Source of the DNA: Elymus sibiricus
Lineage: Eukaryota; Streptophyta; Magnoliopsida; Poales; Poaceae
DNA length: 64,000 nucleotides
Reading direction: 5' to 3'
Assembly: GCA_039707655.1 (NCBI GenBank)
Contig: CM077671.1
Location: forward strand, 303,738,509 to 303,802,508
The notes beneath the pieces were generated by a model. That model ran no database searches, was not told where the DNA came from, and saw only the letters and a program-made list of their open reading frames with translations. A program made the position numbers and the translations under genes. Position 1 is the stretch's first letter; every line of letters begins with the position of its first letter. Of this stretch, positions 22,986-33,709 are shown in pieces.

Positions 22986-23011
22986 TAGCTATAGCCCTTT
23001 TCCTAGTAGTG

Positions 23012-23964
23012 GAGGGGAAGGGCGAAGGAGCTCACTGCGGAACCGATGGCGTCGACGGCGAGCTCGGGGGAGCGGGGATTGCGGCGAATCGACCAGAGAA
23101 GGCCGTCGGAGCCGAAGACGAAGACGACGGCTTGGAGGCGCTCGAGGGCGCCGGCGAAGCGTGGCTAGTCGGAGATGACGGGGACGACCTGGCGAAGCTC
23201 TGGAGCACGTCGACGGGAGCACGTCAGCTATGGTGGTCAGGGGGGCATCGCCATGGCCGCATCGGCCATGAGCGGGGGAGTGAGGCTGAGCGAGGGGGGG
23301 GAGAAAGAATGGAGAGGGAGTTGTCCCGATCCGGACGGCTCTGGGGTCCTAATCCCCGACGTCGCGCTGGCGGAGGCAAGCAGGAGGTGGCCGAGCGCGT
23401 GGCGTCGCACGTCGGGCACGCGCCCTCTCGTCCTCCTGGCGAGAGGAGGAAGACGACAGGGGAAGGGGCTGACGGGCTGGGCGAAAACCTTTAAACAGGT
23501 AAGGCCCAGGTGGGTTCCCTCATTTTCCTTTTATTTGATTTTCTGTTTTTTCTGCTTTCTGTTTTGATTTGTTTATTATACCAAATCATGTTTTTGAATT
23601 CTGAAAATTCATATGTGTGGTAGATGGGTAAACCAGAGACACACACTAAGTTTTAGAATTGTTGGGATTATATTTATTTTATAATAAATATAATTCCAAT
23701 CCAAAGAGATATGAATTAATTCAAAGGCCACAGCTTAAATATTTCTGAGATTCCAAAATTATTGGTTTGAATTTTATCTCTTGCCAATAATTTCAGAGCT
23801 TAACAGGAACATTTTCTTGGACACATTTGAAAAGGTTTTTAACTTGATCTTTTCTTTAAATAAGTTCTGAGGATTTGAAAATTCCCTCAATTCAAATCCA
23901 ATTGAATTAAAACTATGCATGCATGAGATGCAATGACAACAAAGCAAAGGCTAGGGCTGTGACA
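23012..23964 (-). mobile_element. 5' LTR of the LARD, second segment
   Basis: Continues the LTR after the CACTA insertion, starting with the duplicated GAG, and matches 2385-3335 of the left LTR. It ends TGTGACA at 23964. The five bases after it, CCCCA, are the expected right target duplication; the left one is outside the window. Confidence 0.88.
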
Positions 23965-25152
23965 CCCCAGCAGGTCTCCCGACCCCCCTCTTCTCCTATA
24001 TGGTGTGTTTTACCCTAGAAAAAATTAGAAGGATACTTTCGGGATGAAGCGCCGCCGTCCCGAGGCGGAAACCTTGGCTGAGGCCCTTTTGCACTCCGAC
24101 AGGCTGATTCTGCCGGGGAAACTTCCCTCCAAGAGGGGGAGATCGAAGCCATCGTCATCACCAACGCTTCCTCCTTCGTGGGAGGACCAATATTCATCAA
24201 CATCTTCACCAGCACCATTTCATCTCAAACCCTTGTTCATCTATTGTATTCAATCTTTGTCTCAAAACCTTAGATTGGTACATGTGGGTTACTAGTAGTG
24301 TTGATTACATCTCGTAGTTGATGCTTGTTGGTTTACTTGGTGAAAGATATTATGTTCAGATCCTTGATCTTCATTATTACACCTCTGATCTTGAACATGT
24401 TGATGATGTGTGAGTAGTTACTTTTGTTCCTGAGGACTTGGGAGAAGTCTTGTTATAAGTAATAATGTGAAGTTGGTATTCGTTCGATATTTTGATGATG
24501 TGTATGTTGTTGCTTCTCTTAGTGGTGTCGTGTGAACATCGACTACACGACACTTCACCATGTTATGGGCCTAAGGGAAGGCATTGTGTAGTAAAAAGTA
24601 GATGATGGTTTGCGAGAGTGACAGAAGCTTAAACCCCAGTTTATGCGTTACTTCATAAGGGAATGATTTGGATCCACACGCTTCATGATATGGTTAGATT
24701 TATCTTAATTCTTCTTTCGTAGTTGTAGATGCTTGCGAGAGGGGGTACTCATAAGTATGTTGCTTGTTCAAGTAAGAATAGCACCTTTAGCACCGGTCCA
24801 CCCACATATCAAATTATCAAAGTAACGAACGTGAATCAACTCAACATGATGAACATGACTAGACAGAAATTCCCATGTGTCCTCGGGAGAGCTTGCTTAA
24901 TATAAGAGTATTTTCAGGCCTGTCCTTTGCTATAAAAATGATTGAGCTACCTTGTTGCACCTTTTTTACTATTGCTACTTGTCACTTGCTGCAAATTGCT
25001 TTGCTACAAAACTATCTATCACTGTTACTTGCAGCACTTGCAGAGAATACCTTACTGAAAACTGCTTATCATTTCCTTCTGCTCCTCTTTGGGTTTGACA
25101 CTCTTACTTATCGAAAGGACTACGATTGATCCCCTATACTTGAGGGTCATCA
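23965..25152 (+). mobile_element. truncated LTR of an Athila-type Gypsy element
   Basis: The reverse complement aligns with the LTR at 61764-63283. Shared blocks include CGGGA(T/C)GAAGCGCCGCCG, GGGGAAACTTCCCTCC-like, and the end TATAGGGGATCAATCGTAG in opposite orientation. It ends GGGTCATCA at 25152. The upstream part is cut off by the LARD, which is inserted in it, and lies beyond the window. Confidence 0.8.
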
Positions 25153-25424
25153 ATAAGCCAGAGGATTTAGCCAATAGAGGGGACTTCAACACAACATTAC
25201 TCACCTAGCCCTAGGGTTAGAACACATCTCACGATCTCGAGGTAGATCAACTTTGTACTTGATACTTCTCCATTGATATAAACAAGAGTAGGATGTAGGG
25301 TTTTACCTCCATCAAGAGGGCCCAAACCTGGGTAAACATCGTTTCCCCTGTTCCTATTACCATCCGTCTGAGATCCGCAGCTCGGGACCCCCTATCCCGA
25401 GGTCTGCCGGTTTTCACACCGACA
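25153..25424 (+). mobile_element. LTR fragment of a Fatima-related Gypsy element
   Basis: The reverse complement begins TGTCGGTGTGAAAACCGGCA and continues with TCTCGAGATCGTGAG-like sequence, resembling the Fatima-like LTRs at 29187 and 38249 (GGGTAGGGGGTCCC against GGATAGGGGGTCCC). Only about 270 bases remain, ending CACACCGACA. Confidence 0.65.
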
Positions 25425-25972
25425 CCGCCCGAGTCACCCCTACGAGAGCAACGCGGGGGCCGAAGGGGAGGTAGGGACGGATGAGGACAAATAGGACATG
25501 ATGGTCCAACTTAAATATAATCCAATATATGTGAATATTGACCTGGTGGAAACTGTTTTATTGTGTGAAGAACATAAAGGAAGGGAGCAGCATTAATTTG
25601 TTCAACAAACTATATTACCCAAGTGCTTAAAAATAAAGACACAAGAAGAAGACCTCGGAAAGGGAAATTTATTAGTAAACTTGTGATGGTTTAGAAGGTT
25701 GTGTCAAAGTGGATTAGATCTCACCTTAGTTTATCACCACATGATCATACAGCTGAACTTTCGGGTGTTGTCTCCGCCTAAGAAGGAGGCTGGTTTGGAT
25801 GTGGCAAGAACCATCACAGATCATCTAGTACTTCTCCCTGGTTTCTAACATCGTCGTTGAAATTGCTTTAACTTCCCTATTTTAATGGAAACGGCAACAA
25901 CTTCTTTACTTTATCTTCTGTGCAGAGTACTAGTGTATACCGGCTACTTGAATTGCTCGCATTACATTTTTG
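25425..25972. other. unassigned sequence
   Basis: About 550 bases of low-copy appearance with no recognisable gene, LTR or terminal repeat. It could be old retroelement interior. Confidence 0.4.
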
Positions 25973-26335
25973 ATACATTAGGGCATATCCAACGTCGACC
26001 CGCGCAAACCTCCAACAACCATCCGGACCGTGTTATCCGGACCGCGGAAACCATCCAATGCGGTCATGTATCGGTCCGCAGCGCTGTCCAGACACGCTTT
26101 CTCCCGCAAAACCGAGGACAAATGTGAGGGGGGGCTTTGTGGGATTCCGGACACGAGAAACGTCGCTATCTACCCCCCCCGGCCCACCTAAAAGGTGGAC
26201 GGAGCATGTGCTTTTGTAGCATGACACACTGTTTCCACGCCAAAATCCCTCACTTCTCTTCTTGCATTTCCCACCTCTCTCCACCCATTTGCCACTTTTT
26301 TCTTCCACCCTCTCCTTCCTTCTGCCGCAGAAGCA

Positions 26336-26560
26336 TGGAGCCGTCGGAGAACCTGCCGGAGATGAAGTCGGTGGAGGTGCCGGAGGATCCGCGCGTCATG
26401 CTCTCTTGGAAGATCAACTCTACGATGCGGCAAACTCGTCACGTAAAATAGAAGGCCGCAAATGAGGAGAAGCTCAAGAAGCGGTTGGCCGCCGGTGGGC
26501 CTGCTGGTGGCAATAGGTGTGGAGGTCGTGGTGGTCGGCATGACCATTACGGACGCCGCT
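26336..26560 (+). pseudogene. short captured or relic coding fragment in the Harbinger-like element
   Basis: An ATG at 26336 opens MEPSENLPEMKSVEVPEDPR and a stop follows at the end of TRHVK. Past the stop the same frame continues KAANEEKLKKRLAAGGPAG and a glycine/arginine-rich tail. I do not recognise the protein; it may be the relic N-terminus of a DNA-binding accessory protein. Confidence 0.35.
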
Positions 26561-26714
26561 AGACAGGCGCGCACATAGGCAGACGGCGCCGTGGCAGGGT
26601 AGAAATGCACGGACTGTCGAACTGATGTTCTTTTCGATTCGGGCATGTGAAAATTAATCATGCGATCCGGCGTACTGTGTGGATCGGATCGGAGTACATT
26701 TGAATTTGAATTTA

Positions 26715-26766
26715 CTGCCAGACATATACATGCTAGCCTGTATACTAGCATGTATATGTCCGGCAG
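26715..26766. repeat. hairpin with 22-base arms
   Basis: GACATATACATGCTAG (in 26721-26736) and its reverse complement CTAGCATGTATATGTC (26745-26760) flank an 8-base loop; six more bases on each side pair with one mismatch. Confidence 0.85.
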
Positions 26767-26860
26767 TTTATCCTCCCGCATCTGTGTCCATGGAGTGGTC
26801 CCCCCTGTCCACGGATGGATGCCGGTGAAAATTTGCGAGTTGTTGTTGGAGATGCCCTTA

Positions 26861-27301
26861 GTAGAGAAATGGCTAGTAATAATTTAATTGAAGATGTCCC
26901 ATTTTTAATCCAGGCGACCACTATTTTTCTAAATAGTGCTTACATTGGCATATTTGCTACATCACCAGCAATAGGTTACCGATGGCGTGCTGCCTAAAAT
27001 CCACATTACCAGTATTTGGGATCCAGCAGTCTAGTCCGGCGCCATTCATACTATAAATAGTGGTGGCATGTGAAAATATTTCACACAAACATGCCACTAG
27101 TAATCATATGGGTTTGTTTAAATTTTGATTTTTTAACAGGTTACTGGTGGTGTAAGTGAGTAGTGCGACATCACTAATAATAAAATCCATAACAATTTAT
27201 TTCCACGCCATCAATATATTATAACCACTTTTAGCAAGCAATAATAAAATTATAGCCGAAAAGGCTGAAATGTCCATGAGGCCCAGCCCAGCCAGCAAAG
27301 A

Positions 27302-27345
<44 letters not shown>

Positions 27346-27508
27346 CTCTCTCTCTCTCTCTCTCTGAACTCCTGAAATCGCCGCCACCACCTTCATCACT
27401 ACCCACATCGCCTTTCTCTGCCAGCTCATCGCCAGTAGGGCCTATCTCCTTCCCTTCCCCACCTAAAGATGCGCCATCCATTCACACCGAGCACCGCACC
27501 CAGCTACC
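26861..27508 (+). other. left interior of the small CACTA element
   Basis: Subterminal CACTA-like sequence to about 27240, then a CT-rich, GC-rich stretch like a gene 5' region that continues after the inserted retroelement at 45159. The last five bases, CTACC (27504-27508), are the target duplication of the Athila-type element. Confidence 0.5.
27305..27365. repeat. (CT)n microsatellite
   Basis: About 30 TC dinucleotides with a single AA interruption at 27343-27344, in the 5'-end-like part of the CACTA body. Confidence 0.95.
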
Positions 27509-29050
27509 TGATACGTCTCCAACGTATCTATAACTTTTGCTTGTTCCATGCTTTTATATTATCATTCTTGGATGTTTTACAATCATTTTATAACAACTTT
27601 ATATCATTTTTTGGGACTAACCTATTGACATAGTTCCAAAGTACCAGTTGTTGTTTTTTGCTTGTTTTTTACTTCGCCGAAAATCAATACCAAATGGAGT
27701 CCAAGCCCGACGAAACTTTTTGGAGATTTTTTCTGGACCAGAAGACACCCAGTGGGCCAAACAACTGCCGGAGAGGTGGGCTATGGAGAGCACAACCCAC
27801 CAGGGCGCGCCAGGGGGGCCCCGACGCGCCCTGATGGGTTGTGCCCTCCTCGGCCCCCTTCCGCACCGCCTCTGATGCCTATAAATTCCCAAATATTCCA
27901 AAAACCCTAGGGGAGTTGACGAAACACAATTCCAGCCGCCGCAAGTTCCAGAACCTCGAGATCCAATCTAAACACCATCACGGAGGGGTTCATCTTCCTC
28001 ATAGGTGCCTCTCTGATGATGCGTGAGTAGTCCACCATAGACCTACGGGTCCGTAGGCAGTAGCTAGATGGCTTCCTCTCTCTCTCTTATGATTCTCAAT
28101 ACAATGGTCTCTTGGAGATCTATTTGATGTAAACTTTTGCGGTGTGTTTGTTGGGATCCGATGAATTTTGAGTTCATGATCAGTTTCTATCCATGAATAT
28201 TATTTGAGTCTTCTTTGATCTCTTATATGCATGATTACTTATAGCCTCGTATTTCTTCTCTGAATCTTTGGTTTAGTTAGGCCAACTAGATCGATTTTTC
28301 TTGCCATGGGAAGAGGTGCTTTGTGATGGGTTCGATCTTGCGGTGTTCTTTCCCAGTGACAGAAGGGGCAGCAAGACACACATGTACCGTTGCTATTAAG
28401 GATAACAAGATGGGGTCTATTCTGACATGAATAGATCTTGTCTACATCACGTCATCGTTCTTATTGCATTACTCCACTGGATAGCGGTCGATGTGTGGAG
28501 TAATAGAGGTAGATGCAGGCATGTGTCGGTCTATCTATCTTGAACGTGATGCCTATATAAGGATCATTGCCTTGGATATCGTCATGACTATTCGATTTTC
28601 TATCAATTGCCCAACAGTAATTTATTCACCCACTGTGCGCTATACTCATGAGAGAAGCAACTAGTGAACCCTACGGCCCCTGGGTCTACTTTTCCATCAT
28701 ATTGCTTTCCGATCTACGTTTTTGCACTCTTTTTTTCAGATCTACAAAACCAAAAACCCAAAAATATATTGCTGCATATTTACTCTTTTTATTTGTGTTC
28801 TTGAGAGATCTATGTCTCCTATCTATCACTACCTAATCTATCTTATTACCGTAGAGAGATTGACAACCTCTCTTTCGCGTCGGGTTGCAAGTATTTGTTG
28901 TTTGTGTGCAGGTGATGCTTATTGGGTGGCGGTGATCCTCCTACTGGTTCGATAACCTTGGTTTCATAACTGAGGGAAATACTTACCGTCATTGTGTTGC
29001 ATCATCCCTTCCTCTTTGGGGAAATACCGACACAGTCTCAAGCCACGTCA
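27509..29050 (+). mobile_element. solo-like LTR of an Athila-type Gypsy element (Sabrina/WHAM-like)
   Basis: TGATACGTCTCC to CCACGTCA, 1542 bases, with CTACC on both sides (27504-27508 and 29051-29055). It matches the LTR at 43588-45158 apart from substitutions and a ~31-base deletion near 28475. A TATA box (TATAAAT, 27890-27896) marks the LTR promoter. It is followed not by internal sequence but by the same genomic flank that follows the right LTR, so it looks like a solo LTR. Confidence 0.88.
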
Positions 29051-29168
29051 CTACCTCCTCGTGAGCCTTGTCTATCTCCCCCGCAACCCCGCGCTGCAGC
29101 CACCAACGCCGACTGATTCCTATGAGCCTCGACAACTATGGTCGGCGTGTAGCTCGGCGCGGACCTCA
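29051..29168 (+). repeat. duplicated genomic flank (copy of 45159-45276)
   Basis: 118 bases starting with CTACC, about 95% identical to the sequence after the right LTR at 45159. The copy ends at GGACCTCA and joins to LTR-end sequence CCTCTTTGGGGAAATACC. Confidence 0.88.
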
Positions 29169-29186
29169 CCTCTTTGGGGAAATACC
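29169..29186 (+). mobile_element. 5' LTR remnant, left part
   Basis: CCTCTTTGGGGAAATACC equals the LTR end region at 45118-45135. The rest of the remnant is 38735-38756, after the Fatima-like insertion. ATACC (29182-29186) is the duplicated target of that insertion. Confidence 0.8.
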
Positions 29187-29667
29187 TGTCGGTGTCAAAA
29201 CCGGCGGATCTCGGGTAGGGGGTCCCAAGCTGTGAGTCTAGGATAGATGGTAACAAAGGGACGAAGGAGACGATGTTTACCCAAGTTCGGGCCCTCCTAT
29301 GGACGTGAAACCCTACGTCCTGCTTGATTATATTGATGTTATGAAGGTTACAGAGTTGATCTACCTCGAGATCGACTAGCTAAAACCCTAGATGAGTTTT
29401 TGTGTCTTCCAATCTAAAACCCTTCCTGTTTATATAAACACCGGGGGGTATCTAGGGTTTACACATGACAAGACTCCTTCCGAGAATGGTGACGTTGATT
29501 CCCTCATCTTGACTTGGAGTGCACGATGCGCCTTCGGGACTTCCTTCTAGAACACAGGGCCTCGATGTGTTCGACCCTCCCCGCGATAGTTAGAGTGCGG
29601 CCCACCAAGCCGGCTTAGTGAGAGGCAGGCCAGCGGCCCGAGGACCCCCTAGTCCAGGACTCCCTCG
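29187..29667 (-). mobile_element. 3' LTR of the Fatima-like element
   Basis: 481 bases, near-identical to 38249-38729. Its minus-strand start is CGAGGGAGTCC instead of TGAGG, so the first terminal base is mutated. The adjacent minus-strand purine tract GTTCGGGGGCTAC lies at 29668-29680. Confidence 0.88.
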
Positions 29668-29889
29668 GTAGCCCCCGAACTAGCCCCCAACGCCAAGGGT
29701 CTCAGTTTTGACAGCTTCGCTTGATCAGAGTCTTCGGCTTGCGGGGTGAGTTCTTCTTCTCATTAAAGATCGGTTGATACCTGTCCGGCTTCCGATCACA
29801 CGATAGCCCGAACACTATGAGTTGTTCGGTCCCGAAGGCCAAACGTCAAAGTGAAAACAGTGTTTTTTCTGACAACCTTTCTGACGAAG

Positions 29890-30061
29890 GGTCGTGGCCT
29901 ACCACAACCGCTGAACCAGCAGACGGCAAAGTAGCCTTTCCCGGCAGGGTTTCAGCCAAACTGTTTGCCGTCAGCTGGCAGATGGCAAAGCCTTTGCCAT
30001 CCGCCGACCATGCCTTTGCCATCTGCCATGGCAGATGGCAAAGTGCCAAATTCCAGTAGTG
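29890..30061 (-). mobile_element. small CACTA-like fragment
   Basis: The right end is GCCAAATTCCAGTAGTG, a CACTA terminus in reverse. Repeated motifs TTTGCCATCTGCC/GGCAGATGGCAAAG resemble subterminal repeats and include a perfect 30-base palindrome at 30014-30043. The left end is unclear, so the element is truncated or diverged. Confidence 0.45.
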
Positions 30062-30378
30062 TATGAAAACTCGATTCGCGGTTCGAGGCCGTTTTTACAG
30101 TAGCACGACTCATCAATGTATAGATCGTGCTCTGTTTCACACGGGATATGATTAGCATCCCAAGTTTCTTTTGCGCGTGCATAACGGTACACACGTCTCG
30201 GGAAGCGGAGAGATTTGCGGCGCAGTAGAGGGAGGTTAATCGGTGTTACGCCCCATAAAAAAGGGGAAAAACCCAAGGCTTATTCACGCTTCCCATTCGC
30301 ATCCTCTGCTTTCCCAATCCTCCCAAGCTCCGAGAGCCCAGATCCAGTTTCTCCTCAACCTCCCCTCCAAGACTAGCC

Positions 30379-33300
30379 ATGGCAGGCTCGGGCTCCATGG
30401 GCAAGTGGGAGGCCTCCACGGTCACCGACCAGGATATCCGGGAGCTAAAGCTCGCCGGCTACCTCCCCGCCAACGTCTTCCACTACGCTCCAGAGGCGAA
30501 GCAAGTCGTCCCCACCCCTAAGCCAGGCGAAAGGGTGGTCTTCATCCCCCATTTCATCCGGGGACTGAGCTTCCCGCTCCACCCCTTCGTCAGGGGCCTC
30601 ATGTTTTTCTACGGGTTGGACTTCCTTGATCTTCCCCCGAACTCTTTCATGCATATTTTGGCTTTCATAATCCTCTGCGAAGCCTTCCTGCGGGTCGAGC
30701 CACACTTCGGCATGTGGCTCAAGGTCTTCAATGTCAAGCCGAAGATAGTCGCGGGCGAGCACGCGGACTGCGGAGGCGGTAATCAGCAAGCTCCCCCGCG
30801 TTGAGTGGCCAACCGGCACCTTCATCGACACTATCAAGATCTGGCAGAAAGAGTGGTTCTACATCACCGAGCCAAGAGATGAGAGATGGGCGCCGCCCAC
30901 CGAGTTCAGATCCGGACCCCCTATGAGATTGACCTCGTGGCTCGGGAAGGGCCTGGACTGGGGGTCCGATGCAGAGGTGAAACTGCTGCAGAAGCGTGTT
31001 ACCTCAGTGATCAAGGCCAAGGCCGAACTGGTCGATGTGGTCCAGGTCATGCTCCACCGCCGAATCCTCCCCAGTCAGCACCCGGCCTCCCCAATGTGGG
31101 CTTACCGGCGTGAGGACGAGCCTACCGTACGCCAGCTCTTCCGCACTACTTCCGAAAAGTTGTGGAAGGCATTATTCAAGCCTCGGAAAAGCTGGCCGGC
31201 CAAGGAAGAGGATTCGGGCCTAAGCACCGATAACCCGCCTACCCAGGTACGGTACAGTTCTAACACATTGACTATGTTTCTCTGACAAAAAGACTGAACA
31301 CATTCCCCTTCATTTCCGTAGAAATGGACGAGCAAGACCGCGAGAGTTAACTGTCCCGCACCACAACCCGAAGACCCAAGGTCGGAGTTGTTGTCGGCGA
31401 TGCTCGTCGTGGCGCCGTACTCGGCGCCCAAGAAGAAGGAGAAGAAGAAGAAGGCCAAAGAAGGTCTTCGCATAAAGGACCAGCCGGATGCCGCGTCTGA
31501 GGAAACCCATGCTTCCTCTAGCCATGAGGAGGAGCATGAAGACGGGGGGGGAGGCGTTTCCCCCCTCACAAGAAAGAGAGCGGCGTCGCAGGACGCTGCG
31601 GAGGATGCACCTCCTCCTGCCTCGAAGAGGGCACATCGGCCGAAGTTGATCCTGGCCGACGATAGCTCGGACTCTGATGCAGAGTCCGAGGACTTCGAGA
31701 GGTTTCCCCGAAGGAACCTACGGGTCAAGCCCCCAGCTCAAAGGTATGAATCCGAAGACTCCCTTGATCATTTATGCAAAGTTTTCAATGTTTTAAATGC
31801 AAGAACGCCTTTCAATTCGCAGCCCACCGCGCGTTCTCCCCACCGACCAAATATCGGATGGGGAGTCTCTGCCCGCCGAGCTGGCGGAGAGTGGGACCGC
31901 GTCACACCCCACACCTCCCGGGGCCGCGAAGGATGCCGTGGAGGTGTCATCCCTCCAGGCTCCATTGGAGCTGAACACAAGCGGTGGGGGTGACCACGCT
32001 ATGGCCGAGGTCGATGCCTCGGCCGCTGAAGACCAGGGGAAAAAACTCCCCTGGCCACCGAAGACCAGGGGGAGAGAATTCCCCTTGCAGAAGAGGAAGA
32101 GTGGAGGGATGTCCAGTCCCCTCCGAGGAAATCTTCGGAGCATGTTGTGCCTCCGGAGCTACCGACTCAGTCCCCGATCAGAGATCGGGCTGACCGATCA
32201 CCACCGGTGCCACCGACGACAGGGTGGCCGGTCATGGAGGAGGCTCTATCAAGCGCCTCTATCTCCGAGGACCACCGCGCTCTTATGGGCGCGGTCTTGC
32301 AAGGCATTCAGTCCATCGATAGCAAACTGAAAGAGGCCTTCAATGGTCTCTTGACGGGCTTCAAGGTGAGTCACGTAATACCCTTTTCCCGAATAATCGC
32401 AATTTTATTAAGTTTATGCTATCTTTATATATGTGGTAGCCCCCGAGCCCCGGGTGGTTTTGCAAAAACGAACCCGGGGGTCAAATACTCATGAGAGACC
32501 AAGGATGCGCAAGGCACCATTAGTCCTACAACGTTCTAAAAAAGCCCTTAAGAGGACCGAGCATAGTGTCATATCCTTGACAGTTCGGGGTTGGAACACT
32601 CATAACCGGATGTATGTTTTCTTTTTTTTGTAGGTCTCGTCCTCGGCTGCGGCCGTTTATGCCGCTGAGCTTTCCGAGCTAAATCGGAAGCTCAAGATCT
32701 CCGAAGAGGAGCTTGACAGCCTGAACAAGAGGTTCAATGAGGCACAAGGTAAGCCGAATTGTTACATCCGGGTTGTATATAGTTAGTTATCCGCACTGGT
32801 AACCCAGTGTAATTATTTATCTATTGCTTCCACAGCTTCAGCTGCGGAGGTGGAAAAACTCAAGGCCGAGCTTGCAAAGATGAAGCAAGAGGCCACGGAT
32901 GAGAAGGCGGCCGCCGACAAGCAGCAGCCGCACTCTCTACTTTGAAAGCTGCCAGCGCTAAGCAGGAGGCCCAGGTGGAGGAGGTGCAGCAGGAGCTCAA
33001 GGACGCCAGCGCAAAGTGCGAGGTCCTTGAGCAGAAAGGCAAAGAGCAAGCCACCGAGATATCCACGCTGAAATCCGAGCTTCAAAAGGAGCGGGTGGAC
33101 AGGCGGTCCTTTGAAGAAGAGGTTCTCCATGTCCGGGCTGTCACCGATGGTAAGCCGTATTCACTACAATGCGCCTTTGGTGGTAGCAGGTTTGCTTTGC
33201 TCACCCAGGTGTGGCGTTCCTCCGGCGTCTGTGCGGATCTCCAGAAGAGTGCAGCGGACGCGAACAAGTTCTATGCTTCGCGGTGGGAGGATGATGAGGC

Positions 33301-33709
33301 TCGGCTATTCTGGGCACAATTTGAGTCCCCCGAGCGCTCTCCTCTTCTGAGCGAGCAGATGAAACAACTGATGGAGCTGCATAGGATGGCGGAGCCAGCC
33401 ATGAAGGATCTCTGCATCCGGCTGTGGCCTGACGAGCCGTTGCCGAGCAGCTACTTCGGCTTCGTGCAGAAGTTGTGCGATGCTGCGCCTTGGATTGACG
33501 CACTAAAGCGTTCTTCATGCATCGAGGGAGCGCGGATGGCCTTTGCCAAGACCATGGTCCACTGGCCGAAGCTCAAGCCGACCGAAATGGCCACCGCACC
33601 TCCGCCCCCTGGAAAGGAGCATAGGCGCCCCGAGCTATACTTCTCCGCAGTGATGGAGGGTGCTCAGGCGATAGAGGCCCAATGCTCGAAGGATGTTTTT
33701 TATGAATAA
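30379..33709 (+). pseudogene. antisense multi-exon gene in the Fatima-like element (gypsy-associated PF04195-type protein)
   Basis: I infer six exons: 30379-31245, 31322-31743, 31823-32365, 32634-32748, 32836-33149 and 33209-33709. All junctions are GT-AG (donors GTACGG, GTATGA, GTGAGT, GTAAGC, GTAAGC). The N-terminal part, about residues 45-130, is the 'putative gypsy-type transposon' domain, recognisable from PHFIRGLSFPLHPFVRGL and EPHFGMWLKVFNVKPK. The middle is Lys/Glu-rich with KKKEKKKKAKE; the C-terminal third is a coiled coil (EVEKLKAELAKMKQE, ATEISTLKSELQKE) and a conserved C-terminal domain ending at 33709. Frameshifts near 30770 and 32940 break it. It runs opposite to gag and lies between the gag-protease region and the 3' LTR. 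Function unknown; such extra genes occur in several plant Gypsy families. Confidence 0.72.

Larger units (their letters stand above)
10284..23011 (-). mobile_element. CACTA (En/Spm) DNA transposon, near-complete (Jorge-like)
   Basis: The termini are CACTACTAGAAAAAGGGC on the left and GCCCTTTTCCTAGTAGTG on the right, inverted, flanked by GAG. Both ends carry arrays of short subterminal repeats with the core GGTGCGCCATTA and its complement. The 12.7-kb body encodes, all on the minus strand, a TNP2-class transposase (18484-22035), a second multi-exon gene (11176-14758) and a small hybrid-binding-domain protein (10676-10930). It interrupts the right LTR of the LARD. The family name Jorge is recalled, not verified. 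Confidence 0.93.
25981..26857 (+). mobile_element. non-autonomous PIF/Harbinger-like element
   Basis: The ends are GGGCATATCCAACG and TTGTTGGAGATGCCC, an inverted repeat, flanked by TTA on both sides (25978-25980, 26858-26860), the usual Harbinger target. The 877-base body has a short coding-like stretch starting at 26336 but no transposase. Confidence 0.75.

Noticed and set aside
27617..27910. Open frames within the LTR repeated at 43701-43988
   Set aside because: They lie in the LTR transcript region and are conserved only because the LTRs are duplicates.
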